Assembly: GCA_031268065.1 (NCBI GenBank) | Contig: JAIRXX010000321.1 | Span: 1 to 5,830 of the forward strand | DNA: 5,830 nt | Source: Propionibacteriaceae bacterium | Lineage (GTDB): Bacteria; Actinomycetota; Actinomycetes; Propionibacteriales; Propionibacteriaceae | Reading direction: 5' to 3' | Shown: piece after piece, positions 4,864 through 5,830 of the stretch | How the letters are laid out: every line of letters begins with the position of its first letter | Numbering within the stretch: the stretch's first letter is position 1 | Program-made: the position numbers and the translations under genes | Notes under the pieces: generated by a model | The model's input: the letters and a program-made list of their open reading frames with translations, nothing else | Told to the model about the DNA's origin: nothing | Database searches by the model: none

Positions 4864-5830
4864 GTGACCCAGAACAGCAGACCCACCATCAGCGTCATCG
4901 CAGGCGACGGAATCGGCCCCGAGGTCGTAGCCGAAGGATTGAAAGTGCTCACCGCATGTGTTGGCGACGCCTTCGACTTCGCCCACCTCGATCTGGGCGC
5001 GAGTCGCTGGCAGCGCACCGGCGAAGTGCTCCCCGAAGCCGAAATGGCCCAGTTGGCCGCCAGCCAGGCAATCATCCTGGGTGCGGTGGGGGCCGCTCCG
5101 GGCTCGAAGGCGGTGCCCAGCGGGCTGCTGGAACGCGGGCTGCTGCTGAAATTGCGCTTCAGTTTCGACCAGTACGTCAATCTGCGCCCCTCCAAGCTCT
5201 ATCCAGACGTGCGCACGCCGCTGGCCCCCTGGGTGGTCGAGCGCGGCCCGATAGACTTCGTGGTCGTCCGCGAAGGCACCGAGGGCTTGTATTGCGGCAA
5301 CGGCGGGGTGGTCCGCGAGGGCACCCCGCATGAGATAGCCAACGAACTCAGCGTGAACACCGCCCACGGCGTGGAACGGGTGGTCCGAGATGCCTTCGCC
5401 CGCGCCGCCAAACGCCGGGGCAAGCTGACCCTGATCCACAAGCACAACGTCTTGGTCAACGCTGGCGGGCTGTGGAACCGCACCTTCAACAAAGTGGCCG
5501 TCGAATACCCGCAGGTCTCCACCGACTACCTGCACATCGACGCCGCCACGATTGCGATGGTGCAAGACCCGCAGCGCTTCGACGTGATCGTCACCGACAA
5601 CCTCTTCGGGGACATCATCACCGATCTCGCCGGGGCGATCACCGGGGGCATCGGCCTGTCCGCCAGCGCCAACATCAACGCCGACCGCGTTTTCCCGTCC
5701 ATGTTCGAGCCAGCCCACGGCTCCGCCCCGGATATCGCAGGCAAAGGCGTGGCCGATCCGACAGCCACCATCTTGAGTATGGCCATGCTCCTCGACCACC
5801 TGGGCCGCGCCGAAGACGCCCGCCTAGTCG
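4864..5830 (+). CDS. leuB: 3-Isopropylmalate dehydrogenase LeuB (open at right edge)
   Basis: NAD-dependent oxidative decarboxylase that turns 3-isopropylmalate into 2-oxoisocaproate in leucine synthesis; cytosolic. With CimA present it probably also acts on 3-methylmalate to give 2-oxobutyrate for isoleucine. 322 codons are visible with no stop; the family is about 340-360 residues, so only the C-terminal end is missing. Marks in order: [14 protein letters not shown] (9-22); ILGAVGA (71-77); [20 protein letters not shown] (93-112) with substrate-binding Arg at about 98 and 108; [12 protein letters not shown] (134-145) with Arg136 and catalytic Tyr143; HKHNVL (192-197) with catalytic Lys193; HIDAA with Asp226; [10 protein letters not shown] (245-254) with metal-binding Asp250 and Asp254; and [20 protein letters not shown] (282-301), the NAD-binding region with the IPMDH-type pattern. 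The start is GTG, the first possible start after an in-frame TAG; no strong Shine-Dalgarno is seen, suggesting a leaderless message. Related isocitrate and tartrate dehydrogenases are less likely given the context. Confidence 0.96.
   Translation, partial: MTQNSRPTISVIAGDGIGPEVVAEGLKVLTACVGDAFDFAHLDLGASRWQRTGEVLPEAEMAQLAASQAIILGAVGAAPGSKAVPSGLLERGLLLKLRFSFDQYVNLRPSKLYPDVRTPLAPWVVERGPIDFVVVREGTEGLYCGNGGVVREGTPHEIANELSVNTAHGVERVVRDAFARAAKRRGKLTLIHKHNVLVNAGGLWNRTFNKVAVEYPQVSTDYLHIDAATIAMVQDPQRFDVIVTDNLFGDIITDLAGAITGGIGLSASANINADRVFPSMFEPAHGSAPDIAGKGVADPTATILSMAMLLDHLGRAEDARLV

Noticed and set aside
4726..5799. Long open frame of 357 codons on the minus strand opposite leuB
   Set aside because: It is a mirror of the leuB coding frame in GC-rich DNA. 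The plus-strand frame carries all LeuB active-site motifs, while the antisense translation is Gly/Val/Asp/Ala-rich with no recognisable domain.

Overview
The window is a GC-rich stretch of ordinary chromosome. It most likely comes from an actinomycete-type bacterium (Actinomycetota). I infer this from the style of the enzymes: a 528-residue citramalate synthase of the long CimA type, a 360-residue class II branched-chain aminotransferase and an actinobacterial-looking LeuB. Several genes also show a -10-like hexamer placed for leaderless transcription, which is common in that phylum. I cannot name a genus. I see no tRNA, rRNA, CRISPR array, insertion sequence, integrase or attachment site.

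Layout. Positions 1-330 (minus): 5' part of a fumarylacetoacetate hydrolase (FAH) family gene that runs off the left edge. 334-1275 (minus): a D-isomer-specific 2-hydroxyacid dehydrogenase whose stop codon nearly touches the FAH start. 1361-2947 (minus): cimA, citramalate synthase. 2948-3059: a divergent promoter region holding a near-perfect 21-bp palindrome. 3060-3557 (plus): tpx, thiol peroxidase. 3558-3633: a short convergent gap. 3634-4716 (minus): ilvE, branched-chain aminotransferase. 4717-4863: a second divergent promoter region. 4864-5830 (plus): leuB, 3-isopropylmalate dehydrogenase, open at the right edge.

How the genes fit together. CimA condenses pyruvate with acetyl-CoA to (R)-citramalate. 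LeuCD (not in the window) and LeuB then convert this to 2-oxobutyrate, giving isoleucine precursor without threonine deaminase. LeuB also serves leucine synthesis, and IlvE carries out the last transamination for leucine, isoleucine and valine. The window therefore carries three steps of a citramalate-based isoleucine/leucine pathway. Tpx is an antioxidant gene set between cimA and ilvE with no obvious metabolic link. The hydroxyacid dehydrogenase and FAH protein downstream of cimA have unknown substrates.

Regulation is the part most worth a second look. Four genes (hydroxyacid dehydrogenase, ilvE, leuB and, less well, tpx) lack a usable Shine-Dalgarno sequence and have a TAnnnT-like hexamer ending 6-7 nt before the start codon. 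The cimA/tpx gap holds a strong dyad overlapping a -10-like hexamer. The ilvE/leuB gap holds two copies of a related spaced motif, one per gene. I do not see a previously undescribed enzyme system here.
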